This document shows, in pieces, positions 44,737 through 53,720 of a stretch of DNA of 64,000 nucleotides. Source of the DNA: Chitinophaga horti. GTDB taxonomy: Bacteria; Bacteroidota; Bacteroidia; Chitinophagales; Chitinophagaceae. The position numbers and the translations under genes were made by a program. The stretch covers positions 124,001 through 188,000 of the forward strand of contig NZ_CP107006.1 of NCBI RefSeq assembly GCF_022867795.2. The letters are read 5' to 3'. How positions within the stretch are numbered: position 1 is the first letter of the stretch; each line of letters begins with the position of its first letter. A model generated the notes under the pieces. It did not search any database, was not told where the DNA came from, and worked only from the letters and a program-made list of their open reading frames with translations.

Positions 44737-44787
44737 GTAATGTTTACATTACTAAATGTAATGTATAGTTTACATTTTAGCAAGTAT
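44737..44787. promoter_or_regulatory. Cluster of AATGTA/TACATT palindromes (operator)
   Basis: GTAATGT-TT-ACATTAC (44737-44752) is a perfect inverted repeat starting 4 bases upstream of the membrane protein's ATG. It is followed by CATTAC-N5-GTAATG and a looser AATGTA-N4-TTACATT. Such overlapping dyads beside an XRE pair are probably the regulator's binding sites. Confidence 0.6.
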
Positions 44788-44803
44788 TTCTTATGATCGG
44801 GTC

Positions 44804-45106
44804 TTACAACATCGCTCCCCTTATCAACACCATTCTGCTCACCGACGCCTCCTTTAAGTGTAGGAATTGCTTCCGCTCCTGATCCCGGGCAAACGCCTGG
44901 AAATCGTCTTCCGTATCAAAACTCACCAGGTGAACTTCATACGGGGTTTCCCACTCGCCGGCGATGAGTTGCTGTGGTTCCGGGCGTAGTCGTAGTAATA
45001 ATTTGCCGTGATGTTTGGCTAACACTGCCAGGGCCAAATCTTCAAACTGGTGAAAGGTAGCCTCTTTGCCAGGGTGTATGTAAATGAGTTGTGTGAAGTA
45101 GAGCAT
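44804..45106 (-). CDS. DUF1330-like or dimeric alpha-beta barrel protein
   Basis: The 100-residue protein resembles the ferredoxin-like dimeric barrel group that includes DUF1330 and antibiotic-monooxygenase-like proteins; marks are MLYFTQLIYIHPGKE at the start and the VHLVSFDTEDDFQAFARDQE strand-helix. No catalytic residue is evident. The start at 45106 is chosen as the first residue of the fold. The gene stands alone upstream of the XRE pair. Confidence 0.6.
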   Translation of the reverse strand: MLYFTQLIYIHPGKEATFHQFEDLALAVLAKHHGKLLLRLRPEPQQLIAGEWETPYEVHLVSFDTEDDFQAFARDQERKQFLHLKEASVSRMVLIRGAML

Positions 45107-45435
45107 AATCCCTAAGTTACAAATCAAAGGTCGATCCTGACGCTGGAAAATGATATGCCAATAGTCATCCTGTACCCTGTGTATATCCTGCGTATAAGCA
45201 AATTTCCTGAAACCCGCTCCAGGCGAGGCGGCATGCCTATTTTGGATATACCTTGACCCTATGATGCCTATCTGGTTGTTAAGTTGCAGCTCACCGGGTG
45301 TTTATGTATACGCAAGGGGATGTCAGGCACTCCCTCGCTTTTTATAACGGTTATCGACAAACGGCTTATCTTACGCATCAAATTATAACCAATGCGCCTG
45401 ACAATCAGTATTCCCGTCAACTAAAACCAACCACT
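45107..45435. other. Intergenic stretch without a convincing gene
   Basis: A 138-base upstream extension of the following frame is open but its sequence is unlike an N-terminal export signal. I see only a loose inverted repeat (GGTTAT with ATAACC around 45350-45390) and no clear promoter. Confidence 0.35.
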
Positions 45436-45702
45436 ATGAAACTGAAAATCGCCCTGCTGGCATTACCGATCATTATCCTGATATATGTCTTCCTCATCCG
45501 CGACCACCTGAGTGCAGGTAACTCCATAGGCGGCGGATCATACGATCTGACTAAAATGTATACACTTTTTGGAATGGGCTTGTACCTGCTGATCTATAAC
45601 GTCACTTTATTGCTGATGGGTATACGTGGCAACGGGCCGCTCTTGCTGATCGGTGCGGCGTCATTGGTGCTGGTGATCGTAACGGCAGTGCGTACGTTCT
45701 AG
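45436..45702 (+). CDS. Small hypothetical membrane protein
   Basis: The 88-residue protein has three hydrophobic segments (about 3-18, 40-55, 65-83) separated by a short glycine-rich loop. No family is recognised. The start at 45436 (MKLKIALLAL) gives a normal membrane-anchor opening. Its stop overlaps the end of the converging AlgH-type gene by four bases. Confidence 0.6.
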   Translation: MKLKIALLALPIIILIYVFLIRDHLSAGNSIGGGSYDLTKMYTLFGMGLYLLIYNVTLLLMGIRGNGPLLLIGAASLVLVIVTAVRTF

Positions 45703-46145
45703 CGGAACGGGTCTGCCGGTGTTTGCAGTATTTCCCAGCTGCCTTCTTCGATCTCGGCATCCAGTTCTCCAACATCCCAGCCACAGTAACCCATGAAAAT
45801 TTTGATATCCTGCTCACTCAGCTTACCGGCCGCTATATGTTGCACGGTGGCTTTAAAGTCGCCGCCCAGATAGGTGTTGCCGTCAATATGTGTACCATCA
45901 GGTATCAGGTCGGGGCGTTGGTGAATGAAGTAGAGATGTTCCTGGTCTACCGGGCCGCCCACGTAAAGCGGGAAGGGTTGCAGGTAACTGAATTCCTGCA
46001 GTTCGTTCAGGCCGCGGGCAAAGCGTTGGTTTACCACGAAACCTAAAGCGCCTTTGGCGTTGTATTCGGCAATGTACACTAACACGCCTTCGAAAACGGA
46101 GTCGTCGAGTAGCGAGGTGCTTTTAATAAACAGGCCAGCTTTCAT
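45699..46145 (-). CDS. YqgE/AlgH-family protein
   Basis: The 148-residue protein matches the YqgE/AlgH family: KSTSLLDDSVFEGVLVYIAE, ALGFVVNQR, the LYVGGPVDQEHLYFIH segment and the KIFMGYCGWDVGELDAEI block. It is shorter than the usual 180 or so residues, mainly by a shorter middle. The function of the family is unknown; the link to alginate regulation is from Pseudomonas only. Confidence 0.85.
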   Translation of the reverse strand: MKAGLFIKSTSLLDDSVFEGVLVYIAEYNAKGALGFVVNQRFARGLNELQEFSYLQPFPLYVGGPVDQEHLYFIHQRPDLIPDGTHIDGNTYLGGDFKATVQHIAAGKLSEQDIKIFMGYCGWDVGELDAEIEEGSWEILQTPADPFR

Positions 46146-46339
46146 GAGGCAAAGGTAAGTTTCCTGGCGGACGTAAACACCTGCGTAACATTCGAGCCTT
46201 GTCTATCACCATCTGGTATTCCATTTTTACCACTCGAAGTGAACCAGGATGCGTTTCATGCATCAATTCGCTACATTCGCCCCGCGAAACCATGCATTCT
46301 GTAAGTCTCCGAAAGCACCCCAAAAACAAACATCCCAAC

Positions 46340-47782
46340 ATGAGAAAGTTACTCCCGCTATTGCTCGTGGCAACGATTGCCGCCTGCAAAAAAGACAAAG
46401 ACAAGGACCCCGGCCAACAACCTGTGCCTGTTCCTGAAATTACGAGCTTCAACCCCACACACGGTATTCCTGGTGCGGAGGTGACGATTACCGGTAAAAA
46501 TTTTGCGAACAATGCCAATGGCAACCGCGTAACGTTTAACACTACGGTGGCTACGGTGACGTCGTTCAGCCCCACCCAATTAAAGGTAACGGTGCCCGCA
46601 GGCGCTACTACCGGCAAACTGAAGGTAACGGTCGGACTACAAACCGGTACTTCGGTCACTGATTTTGTGGTAGATCCGATAGGACCTGCTATCACTGATT
46701 TCACACCTAAAGAAGGGCCTTTCGGTACGGTGGTGACTATCACCGGGCGCGACTTCGGTACAGATCCGATCGTGAGGGTGGGCCTTAACCCGATAGATGT
46801 GATCAGCAAATCGGCCACGGAAATCAAGGTAAAGGTGCCCTCGCTTAACAACCTTACTACTTTCAAATTCAATGTACAGGTAGGCGCTACAGGGTTACAA
46901 ACGGCGTCGGACTTTACGGTAAAAAATACCGGCGTGCTGGCAGAATGGGTGAACAAACCGATCAATTCGGCACCAGCCGGTATCTTCTTCAACGGGGTCT
47001 CGTTCGCGTACAATAAGAAGTTATACTGGGGTTTTACCAAACTCACGCAAGGCGAAACGCAGGCAGGCTACATGACCTGCGACCCGGCAGCCGCCACGCC
47101 GCAATGGATTTTCCAGTTCGTGCCGGCCAATATGATGGGGCCTGATCATACATCGGCTACGGCTGCGGTGCATGGCGGAAAGGTGTACATCGGTTCTGGG
47201 TTAGATGGTAATGCTACCGCTAAATGGTGGCGCTTTAATCCGGATAACAATACGGCAGATGTGTTGCCGGATTTACCGGTGGCCACTGCTTCTTCTTTGT
47301 CATTTACACTAAATGATGTATTGTATACTGGCTTTGGCGGCGTCAATAAGGACCTGTACAAATTTGACGCAGCGGGCAATGGAAGCTGGACGAAAGTGCT
47401 TACCGGCAACTTCCGTGAGCTTACAAGGGCCAATGCACTCGTAATCAATAACGATGTATTTGTAGGCCCCGCACTGATCGATCTTAACGGCACCCGCCAT
47501 GGCATGTTCCGTTTTACGGCGCCCAATACTCTCGTACGGGTAACTGATATTCCTGAACCGGCGGTGGGCCTCAGTACACCGGCATTTGCCTTAAACGGGA
47601 AAGCGTATTTTATTATAGGCGCCAAAACATGGGAATACACGCCGGACGCAAGCGGCGGCACCTGGCGCCTGGTGATTGACGGTACGGGCAACCTGATCAT
47701 CTCATTCGTGAATGTGATCGATGGCGTGCCTTATGGAATCACTTCCGGAGGTCGTTTGTTCGAGTTTAAATTCAAGCCGTAA
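46340..47782 (+). CDS. Lipoprotein with two IPT/TIG domains and a kelch-like beta-propeller region
   Basis: The 480-residue protein has a lipoprotein signal (LLLVATIAAC, cysteine at residue 15) followed by lysine/aspartate-rich residues, a charge pattern not typical of all exported Bacteroidota lipoproteins. Two IPT/TIG folds follow (about 30-115 and 116-195, each opening with the ITSFNPTHG or ITDFTPKEG pattern), and a repeated-blade region (about 205-480) resembling kelch propellers. It is likely cell-surface or periplasmic and may bind glycans or proteins. The start at 46340 places the signal at residue 1. Its last 11 bases overlap the converging AraC-type gene. Confidence 0.8.
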   Translation: MRKLLPLLLVATIAACKKDKDKDPGQQPVPVPEITSFNPTHGIPGAEVTITGKNFANNANGNRVTFNTTVATVTSFSPTQLKVTVPAGATTGKLKVTVGLQTGTSVTDFVVDPIGPAITDFTPKEGPFGTVVTITGRDFGTDPIVRVGLNPIDVISKSATEIKVKVPSLNNLTTFKFNVQVGATGLQTASDFTVKNTGVLAEWVNKPINSAPAGIFFNGVSFAYNKKLYWGFTKLTQGETQAGYMTCDPAAATPQWIFQFVPANMMGPDHTSATAAVHGGKVYIGSGLDGNATAKWWRFNPDNNTADVLPDLPVATASSLSFTLNDVLYTGFGGVNKDLYKFDAAGNGSWTKVLTGNFRELTRANALVINNDVFVGPALIDLNGTRHGMFRFTAPNTLVRVTDIPEPAVGLSTPAFALNGKAYFIIGAKTWEYTPDASGGTWRLVIDGTGNLIISFVNVIDGVPYGITSGGRLFEFKFKP

Positions 47783-48578
47783 GGGTCGATGGCGCTACGC
47801 CATATTGTTTCTTAAAAGCAAAGGAAAAATGGGAGAGGTCCTCGAAACCGAGATCGAGGTAAATATCCGAAGCCATTTTTCCTTTTTCTTTGATGAGATG
47901 ATATGCCTCCCGTAGTCGACGGCTCACCAGCCAATGACTGGGCGTATCGTGAAATATCTTCTCAAAATCCCGTTTAAAGGTGGAAAGACTTCTGCCGGTT
48001 AAATAGGCAAACCGCTTCAGCTCTATATTGAAGTGATAATTCTGTTCCATAAAGGCTTCCAGGTCCAGCTTACCGGGTTCGGAGAAGTCGAACAGTATGT
48101 TTTGCAGTTCAGGTTTAGTTTGCAGGAGTAGCAGTAATGCTTCTTTTCTTTTTATGTTGAGCAGATGATCTGCCCCGGGTGCACTTAATACATTTTCGTA
48201 AGCCTGCAGGCTTTGCATGTATTGGCCTAATAGAGATTGCTCATCGAGATGAAAAAAGCCAACGCTGTCGGCAGCAGCAGAGGCGTGATACTGATACTCG
48301 AGGCTGAACTGGCGTAAGGTTTCCTGTTCGAAGTAGATAGATAGGGAACGAAATTCGCCGTTGGTTCCGGGTTCCTTGCTGAACCTGGCCAGGCTGTTGC
48401 GCCGCGCAAAATACAGATCGCCTGCTTCAAAGGTATAGGTCGCAGTGCCGTCGTCTACGGTGAGACAGCCCGATAATACATATCCCAGCGCATGTTCCGC
48501 TACCCAGTTTTCGCCCGCCCTGCTTCTCGTAAAGTAGCAGGAAAACTGGATGGGTAAACGCGATATGCCCGTGCTCAT
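47772..48578 (-). CDS. AraC-family transcriptional regulator
   Basis: The 268-residue protein has an N-terminal cupin-like sensor (about 1-150) and a C-terminal two-helix-turn-helix AraC domain (about 180-268), visible in FAYLTGRSLSTFKRDFEKIF and LDLGFEDLSHFSFAFKKQYG. The ATG at 48578 is preferred over a TTG at 48623. It lies 57 bases downstream of the aldehyde dehydrogenase gene on the same strand, so it may control it; its ligand is unknown. Confidence 0.85.
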   Translation of the reverse strand: MSTGISRLPIQFSCYFTRSRAGENWVAEHALGYVLSGCLTVDDGTATYTFEAGDLYFARRNSLARFSKEPGTNGEFRSLSIYFEQETLRQFSLEYQYHASAAADSVGFFHLDEQSLLGQYMQSLQAYENVLSAPGADHLLNIKRKEALLLLLQTKPELQNILFDFSEPGKLDLEAFMEQNYHFNIELKRFAYLTGRSLSTFKRDFEKIFHDTPSHWLVSRRLREAYHLIKEKGKMASDIYLDLGFEDLSHFSFAFKKQYGVAPSTLTA

Positions 48579-48635
48579 AGCATGTGATTTTAAGAAGGCC
48601 GGAAACACTCGATTCCCGGCCAATGAAATTAATAC

Positions 48636-50051
48636 TTATATCAATATGGTTTTCGGCTCCAGGTAGGCTTCCAGTCCGTATGCGCCAAACTCCCTGCCTA
48701 AGCCAGATTGTTTGAAACCGCCGAATGGCGCCTGCGGATCATGCTTGAAACCGTTCACCATCACGCGGCCGGCATGCAGCTGCGCCGCAATGTGTAAGGC
48801 CCGTTGCTCGTCCGCCGAGCTTACATAAGCCGCCAGGCCGTAATCGGTGTCATTGGCGATTGCCACCGCCTCTGCGTCATCTTTATAGGTGAGGATGGAT
48901 AATACCGGACCGAATATTTCCTCGCGTGCGATACGCATCTTGTTATTCACCTGCACAAATACCGTAGGTTTCACAAAGTTGCCGGCTTCCAGTCCTTCCG
49001 GGTGGCCGATGCCGCCAACGAGTAACTCCGCACCTTCCTCCAAACCGAGGCGGATGTATTGTTGCACCCTTTCGTATTGTTTAAGGCTTACCATAGGGCC
49101 AACTGCGGTTTCTTCTTTAGCAGGATCACCTACCTTGATGTTTTCGACGGTGGTTTTAACCAGTGCTTTAACGGCTTCGAGGTGTTTTTCGGGTACGAGC
49201 AGGCGGGTAGCAGCAATGCAGGCCTGGCCGCTGTTGTTATAGGCTGCGGCAATAGCGAGTGGGATAGCTTTTTCGAGGTCGGCGTCGTCGAGTAATATAT
49301 TGGGTGACTTGCCGCCCAATTCGAGCGTTACCCGTTTCAGCGTAGCCGTTGCGTCGCGGGCAATGGTTTTACCTATTACAGTCGATCCTGTGAAGGAGAT
49401 CTTCGCAATATCGGGGTGGCGGGTCAGTTCGGCGCCTACTACAGGGCCCAGACCATTTACAATGTTAAAGGCGCCCGCTGGCAGACCCGCTTCGTGTAAG
49501 GCTTCCATCACGATCTGGGTTTGTTGGGCGCTCATTTCGCTGGGTTTGATGACCGAGGTAACACCTGCGGCCACGGCGGCAGACAACTTGCTGGTGATAA
49601 AACCTGCATTACTGTTCCACGGGGTGATGATGCCCGCCACGCCCACAGATTCGAGGCGTACGCGCGACTGCCCCACGGTGCGTTCAAATTCGAAGTGCTG
49701 CAGGGTGTTAATCATTTCCCGGGGATTGTTGATCGCCATATTGATGCTCGCCCTGGTGAATTGCAGCGTGCCGCCGTATTCGTTTACCATGGCGTCAATC
49801 AGTTGCTCGCGGCGTTTCGCCAGGGCCTCATGCATTTGCTGCAACCAGGTAATACGCTGCGCTTTCGTGCTGCGGCTGAAGCCTGGCCATGCAGCTTTGG
49901 CGAAGGCGATGGCGGCACGGGTATCTTCTTCATTGCCTAGTACTACGGTGCCGGTCTGCTCGTTCGTAGCAGGATTGTAAAGTTTAAAAGTGTCGGTGCC
50001 CTGCGGTGTCACAAACTGTCCGTTGATGTAAATCTTATCGATCGTTTTCAT
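48636..50051 (-). CDS. Aldehyde dehydrogenase family protein
   Basis: The 471-residue NAD(P)-dependent enzyme has the cofactor segment TPWNSNAGFITSKLSAAVAA, the catalytic glutamate in TLELGGKSPN and the catalytic cysteine in NNSGQACIAATRLLVP. The C-terminal FGGFKQSGLGREFG is standard. Substrate preference cannot be read from sequence. A second ATG six bases upstream (50057) is possible. It is followed by an AraC-type gene on the same strand, so induction by an aldehyde or its precursor is plausible. Confidence 0.9.
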   Translation of the reverse strand: MKTIDKIYINGQFVTPQGTDTFKLYNPATNEQTGTVVLGNEEDTRAAIAFAKAAWPGFSRSTKAQRITWLQQMHEALAKRREQLIDAMVNEYGGTLQFTRASINMAINNPREMINTLQHFEFERTVGQSRVRLESVGVAGIITPWNSNAGFITSKLSAAVAAGVTSVIKPSEMSAQQTQIVMEALHEAGLPAGAFNIVNGLGPVVGAELTRHPDIAKISFTGSTVIGKTIARDATATLKRVTLELGGKSPNILLDDADLEKAIPLAIAAAYNNSGQACIAATRLLVPEKHLEAVKALVKTTVENIKVGDPAKEETAVGPMVSLKQYERVQQYIRLGLEEGAELLVGGIGHPEGLEAGNFVKPTVFVQVNNKMRIAREEIFGPVLSILTYKDDAEAVAIANDTDYGLAAYVSSADEQRALHIAAQLHAGRVMVNGFKHDPQAPFGGFKQSGLGREFGAYGLEAYLEPKTILI

Positions 50052-50217
50052 AATCATCTTGTTTTGTTACAACAAAGCTACCGCCAATACGCCCCTCGCT
50101 GGTTTGTTGAAAGATCCAATCTTACTTTGTTAAAAAGTTCAAAAAAAGACGAAACACTGCTGACATACTGTTGTCATTAGCCGGTATTTACTTTGTATCA
50201 ACAAAACACACCACACC

Positions 50218-50736
50218 ATGATACAGGAAATACCTACCCCCGCTGTTGCACAGGCTTCTATTGCCACTGCCATGAAAAATTATGCGAACTATAATTTCTG
50301 GGCCGCCAGCACCCTGGTGAAATGGCTGCGCACGAAACCTGCGTATTTGCTCGAACAGGAAGTCGCCTCCAGCTTTCCCAGTATTCGCTCAACGCTGGTA
50401 CACATGTGGCAAACGCAGTGTTATTGGCTGGCCATGATCAAACGTGAAGCCCCATTCATTCCGGAGGAATTTACCGGCGACATTCTCGAAGCGATCGTTG
50501 ATCAGTCAGAAGAACTGGCTTATTACATCGACAGTCTGGATACGGAAGATATTGAAGCTAGTAACCTCGTAGTAAACCCCTGGTTCGAATGTGACTTTCA
50601 GAACTTTGAATACATCATACAGGTGGTGAACCACAGCACTTATCATCGTGGACAGGTGATCTCGATCGGCAGACAGCTTGGGTTTACAGATGCGCCGATG
50701 ACGGATTACAACTTTTATAACGTGTATGGGAAGTAG
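50218..50736 (+). CDS. DinB-family protein
   Basis: The 172-residue four-helix-bundle protein matches DinB/YfiT-like proteins, whose metal site uses three histidines; candidates are the histidine in STLVHMWQTQ and those in VVNHSTYHRGQV. Many members are thiol-dependent transferases, but most are uncharacterised. It is divergent from the aldehyde dehydrogenase gene across a spacer of 166 bases, so the two could share control. Confidence 0.8.
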   Translation: MIQEIPTPAVAQASIATAMKNYANYNFWAASTLVKWLRTKPAYLLEQEVASSFPSIRSTLVHMWQTQCYWLAMIKREAPFIPEEFTGDILEAIVDQSEELAYYIDSLDTEDIEASNLVVNPWFECDFQNFEYIIQVVNHSTYHRGQVISIGRQLGFTDAPMTDYNFYNVYGK

Positions 50737-50803
50737 CGAACGGTCGCTGAAGGGAGTGACACAACGGCGGTTGAGAAAAGTTCCATCGTTGGCTACAAAA
50801 AAA

Positions 50804-50827
50804 GGGACCGACCCAAAGGCCGGTCCC
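50804..50827 (-). terminator. Terminator of the 736-residue protein gene
   Basis: GGGACCGACC pairs with GGCCGGTCCC (one mismatch) around CAAA, followed on the minus strand by seven T, 22 bases after the stop codon. Confidence 0.85.
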
Positions 50828-50848
50828 ACAAGGTATGCAGTTAACAGG

Positions 50849-53059
50849 TTATGCGTTATTCAGCGGGCACTTATCAGTTACGGAGAAGCCTACCGCTTTT
50901 ACACCATACCATGGGAAGGTGGTGGAGCTGTTGAGGATGACGCGGGTGCGCGCAGCCAGGCTCACGGTATAACCGCAATTGTCCATGGCGCTTACATCCA
51001 CACTCCATGCAGCGTTTTCGTCACCATTATCATTTATGTCGCCCAGGTTGCCAATGTCGCCGGCGTTAGGCAACGCATCGTAATAACGGCTGGCCGGATC
51101 AGGCACGGTGCCGTTCGTATGCGATGCCGGCTGCAGATCGAGCGACCAGAGGGCAAAGTAAGGATGTACGGCGCGCAGGTGACCGTTTACAGTATGATTG
51201 GTAGCAGTTTTGTCGTAGCAATGACAGTCGCCGCCATCTATCACCAGGTCGAGGTCTTTGGTTATATCTACCGCTAGGTTCGCAGTGGTGCTGATGCTCA
51301 TTGGTTCGTTGTTAACGATCACCGAGAAGGTGTCTGCCACTTGCTCCAGGCCTAACGCATCTGTATAGGTGAAACGAATGGTGTAAGCGCCGTCCGCCAG
51401 TCCGCCGGTACTCCAGCCACCCAGGTAATGAGTTTGGTTATACAGGCCGATAGCCGGATTTTCTTTGTAGATAAACCAGCCATCCGCGGGCGTTTGGGTA
51501 TCTGCATATTCCAGGTTCGGATCGGGCGTAAAGTCGATCATCTGGAAGGTTTCGGCGGTGGAGACAGACGCATAGGTGCTGTCGGCCGCCCCGAATTTTT
51601 TGTACTCCAGCTTATACTTGATAATACCGTTAAAGCCGTTGCGGTTAATAATACCGTTAAAGCTGATCCAACCGCCGTACGGACGGTTGTTCTGCATGGT
51701 CGGATTGCTGGTGTCGGCATTTACCAGGAAGCTTACCGGGTCTATAAGGTCGCGGTCCACACTGCCTACGTGTGTCAGTTCCGCTTCTACGCGTGCCGCC
51801 TGGGCCGGACGAATCTGCACTACGGCATCTACGCGGTTGCCCCAGGTGTTAAGAGCGTTAGGGTCGGTGGTAGATGGGAGTGATTGCCAGGAAAGTACTG
51901 CGCGAATGCGTATCACATTAGGAGTTACGCAGCTCTTCAGGCGCTGGTGCAGGCTAATGGGAAGGTCCACATTGTAATACAGGCCGTCGGCAGGGATGTT
52001 GCCAATGTCATGCACTTTAATGCTGGCCGTACCGAGGTACTGATCAAAAGAACCATTGTTGTCCCAATCGGCCCAGAAAGCCACATGCTCCTGCGAACCC
52101 TGGGTGCAAAGATCACCGCTGAAACCACTGTTCTTCTTGATTTTGATGACGGCCCCGAGCGTATCCAGCGGCGTGTTGAGTCCTACACACATCAATTCTT
52201 CAAAAGTCACATCCGCTTGCCCGACAGGTTTGATCAGGAAGTCTGCGATAGACTTGATATCCACCTGCAACTTTTGAATTTCTGCAAGATTGTAGCTGGT
52301 CAGGCTTTTAAACTTGATGCCATTTTTGATCGACGGCGCTACCGCGGAGAAGAAGGTGCGATGATCCGGCACCTTCGCTCTCTGGTAGGCTGCATGTAGT
52401 GTTTGAATGGGCGGAAGGGGCGGCGTAGGTATATTAACTTCTGCTTTTAAATTGATGTTTTTGAGGAAGTCGGGCAGTTCTTTTACCTGCAACGCATCAA
52501 AAATATCTTTCCAGATGATGAGTCTTTTTCGTTTCAGCTGGATGTCGGCATTCAGCACATTGCCGTAATGCGGCGTATCGTTGGGGTTAGTGGATGGAAT
52601 GCTGTTCCATGACAATACTGCCCGTACGGTGGGAATAACAGCAGTGTCGCAATTTAGAAAGCGACGATATTTTTCATCATCAATAAACAAGTGGGTCATG
52701 TACTTTAACGGATGTTGCGGGCCTGCGGGCACTTCTGAAATGTCGGCCACTTTAAAGCTGGAGTAGCCCATATCCTGGAACCCGTTGCCATCTTTAAAAT
52801 CGACGAAGAAACGTACGTACTCTTTGGAGCCATTCGTACATAAACCGCCGCTATAACCCACGGCTTGTTTAATGCTGACGATGGCTTCCAGTTTTGCTTT
52901 CTCCGGGTTGTAGCCCACGCAGGTAATTTCTTCCCAGTGTGTGATCGACTGCGCTGCTGCAGCTTTCAGGAAGAAGCGATTAAGTAAAAAAGTCTGCCTC
53001 GTGTTGAGTAGTTCAGACAGTTGTCCCGCCGAAAGATTGGGGATCTTCAGTTTTTCCAT
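50849..53059 (-). CDS. Unrecognised 736-residue protein with an internally duplicated domain
   Basis: No family is recognised. Two copies of a roughly 135-residue domain can be aligned (about 40-177 and 283-418). Shared marks are CVGxN, IKxxxGxSGxLCTxGSxE, then a hydrophobic VxFxxD strand, and the closing RAVLSWxSxPSTxxPN. A region of helical linker (about 190-280) separates them; the C-terminal third (about 430-736) looks beta-rich, with a clustered cysteine/histidine motif GGDCHCYDKT near residue 605. It has no signal peptide or membrane helix despite its extracellular look. A promoter precedes it and a terminator follows, so it is a single-gene unit. Confidence 0.7.
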   Translation of the reverse strand: MEKLKIPNLSAGQLSELLNTRQTFLLNRFFLKAAAAQSITHWEEITCVGYNPEKAKLEAIVSIKQAVGYSGGLCTNGSKEYVRFFVDFKDGNGFQDMGYSSFKVADISEVPAGPQHPLKYMTHLFIDDEKYRRFLNCDTAVIPTVRAVLSWNSIPSTNPNDTPHYGNVLNADIQLKRKRLIIWKDIFDALQVKELPDFLKNINLKAEVNIPTPPLPPIQTLHAAYQRAKVPDHRTFFSAVAPSIKNGIKFKSLTSYNLAEIQKLQVDIKSIADFLIKPVGQADVTFEELMCVGLNTPLDTLGAVIKIKKNSGFSGDLCTQGSQEHVAFWADWDNNGSFDQYLGTASIKVHDIGNIPADGLYYNVDLPISLHQRLKSCVTPNVIRIRAVLSWQSLPSTTDPNALNTWGNRVDAVVQIRPAQAARVEAELTHVGSVDRDLIDPVSFLVNADTSNPTMQNNRPYGGWISFNGIINRNGFNGIIKYKLEYKKFGAADSTYASVSTAETFQMIDFTPDPNLEYADTQTPADGWFIYKENPAIGLYNQTHYLGGWSTGGLADGAYTIRFTYTDALGLEQVADTFSVIVNNEPMSISTTANLAVDITKDLDLVIDGGDCHCYDKTATNHTVNGHLRAVHPYFALWSLDLQPASHTNGTVPDPASRYYDALPNAGDIGNLGDINDNGDENAAWSVDVSAMDNCGYTVSLAARTRVILNSSTTFPWYGVKAVGFSVTDKCPLNNA

Positions 53060-53411
53060 GGTGTTGGAGTTTTGAGGTTATCGTAATAAAACAAGCGCTC
53101 CTGTCTTGACTCAGTTTTTGGGGCGACAGGAAAAAAATCTGCTAAATAAAGGAAACGAACATTTTGGGGATTAATCTTCGCTAAGCTGCTGTTAGTATGC
53201 CATGCTCTCGAAGCACAAAGGTAGGGATTAGTTTGATATGGCAATGCGTATTTTTACGCAATTTCAAGCCCAGTAGGCTTCTCCTGTGGTTTACCGCAGT
53301 TTGTATGTTGTCACTTTTTTATCGAAAAGTTGATTACTTTGAGATCATCTCCAACTGCAAAGCCGTGTGTACATCCATGTTTTTGCAAATGACACGGGAT
53401 AAAATGAAACT
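53060..53411. other. Divergent regulatory stretch between the 736-residue protein gene and the ABC pair
   Basis: No gene is supported. The minus strand carries a promoter match at 53216-53244, giving the 736-residue gene a leader of about 150 bases. That leader contains a CCTGTC/GACAGG hairpin around 53099-53128. A GCGTA/TACGC hairpin lies further upstream near 53245-53262. The plus-strand gene shows no clear promoter. Confidence 0.5.
53216..53244 (-). promoter_or_regulatory. Promoter of the 736-residue protein gene
   Basis: On the minus strand TTG (53242-53244), 18 bases, then TACCTTTG (53216-53223) fit the Bacteroidota consensus with one base less spacing. Confidence 0.55.
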
Positions 53412-53720
53412 ATGATCACTCAAAAAAGCATTCGCCTGTATGGCTCTTTTGCCCGCTACTTTGCCGTAGTATCATTCGTGCTCGCATGTACGAGTGCTTA
53501 CAGCCTCTGGAAGTTCGGGACCGGTACAATTCCCTGGCTCGTATGGATAAAAGTGATGGTAATGGCGCTGGTTGTTTTTTTTACCAACGGCAATAAAAAG
53601 AAGCAATTCTATTACTACAGGAACCTCGGCCAATCCATCACCAGACTATGGGTCATATGTTTAAGCGTGGATATGCTGCTCTTCATCCTCTTACTCATTT
53701 TTATAAACGCCATCCGATGA
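53412..53720 (+). CDS. Small membrane protein coupled to an ABC ATPase
   Basis: The 102-residue protein has three hydrophobic segments (about 14-32, 43-58, 76-99) and a basic loop with KKKQFYYYRN. Its stop overlaps the start of the ATPase gene (ATGA), so the two are translated together and probably act together. It is far smaller than a normal ABC permease; it may form a multimeric membrane part or be an accessory subunit. No family is recognised. Confidence 0.65.
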   Translation: MITQKSIRLYGSFARYFAVVSFVLACTSAYSLWKFGTGTIPWLVWIKVMVMALVVFFTNGNKKKQFYYYRNLGQSITRLWVICLSVDMLLFILLLIFINAIR

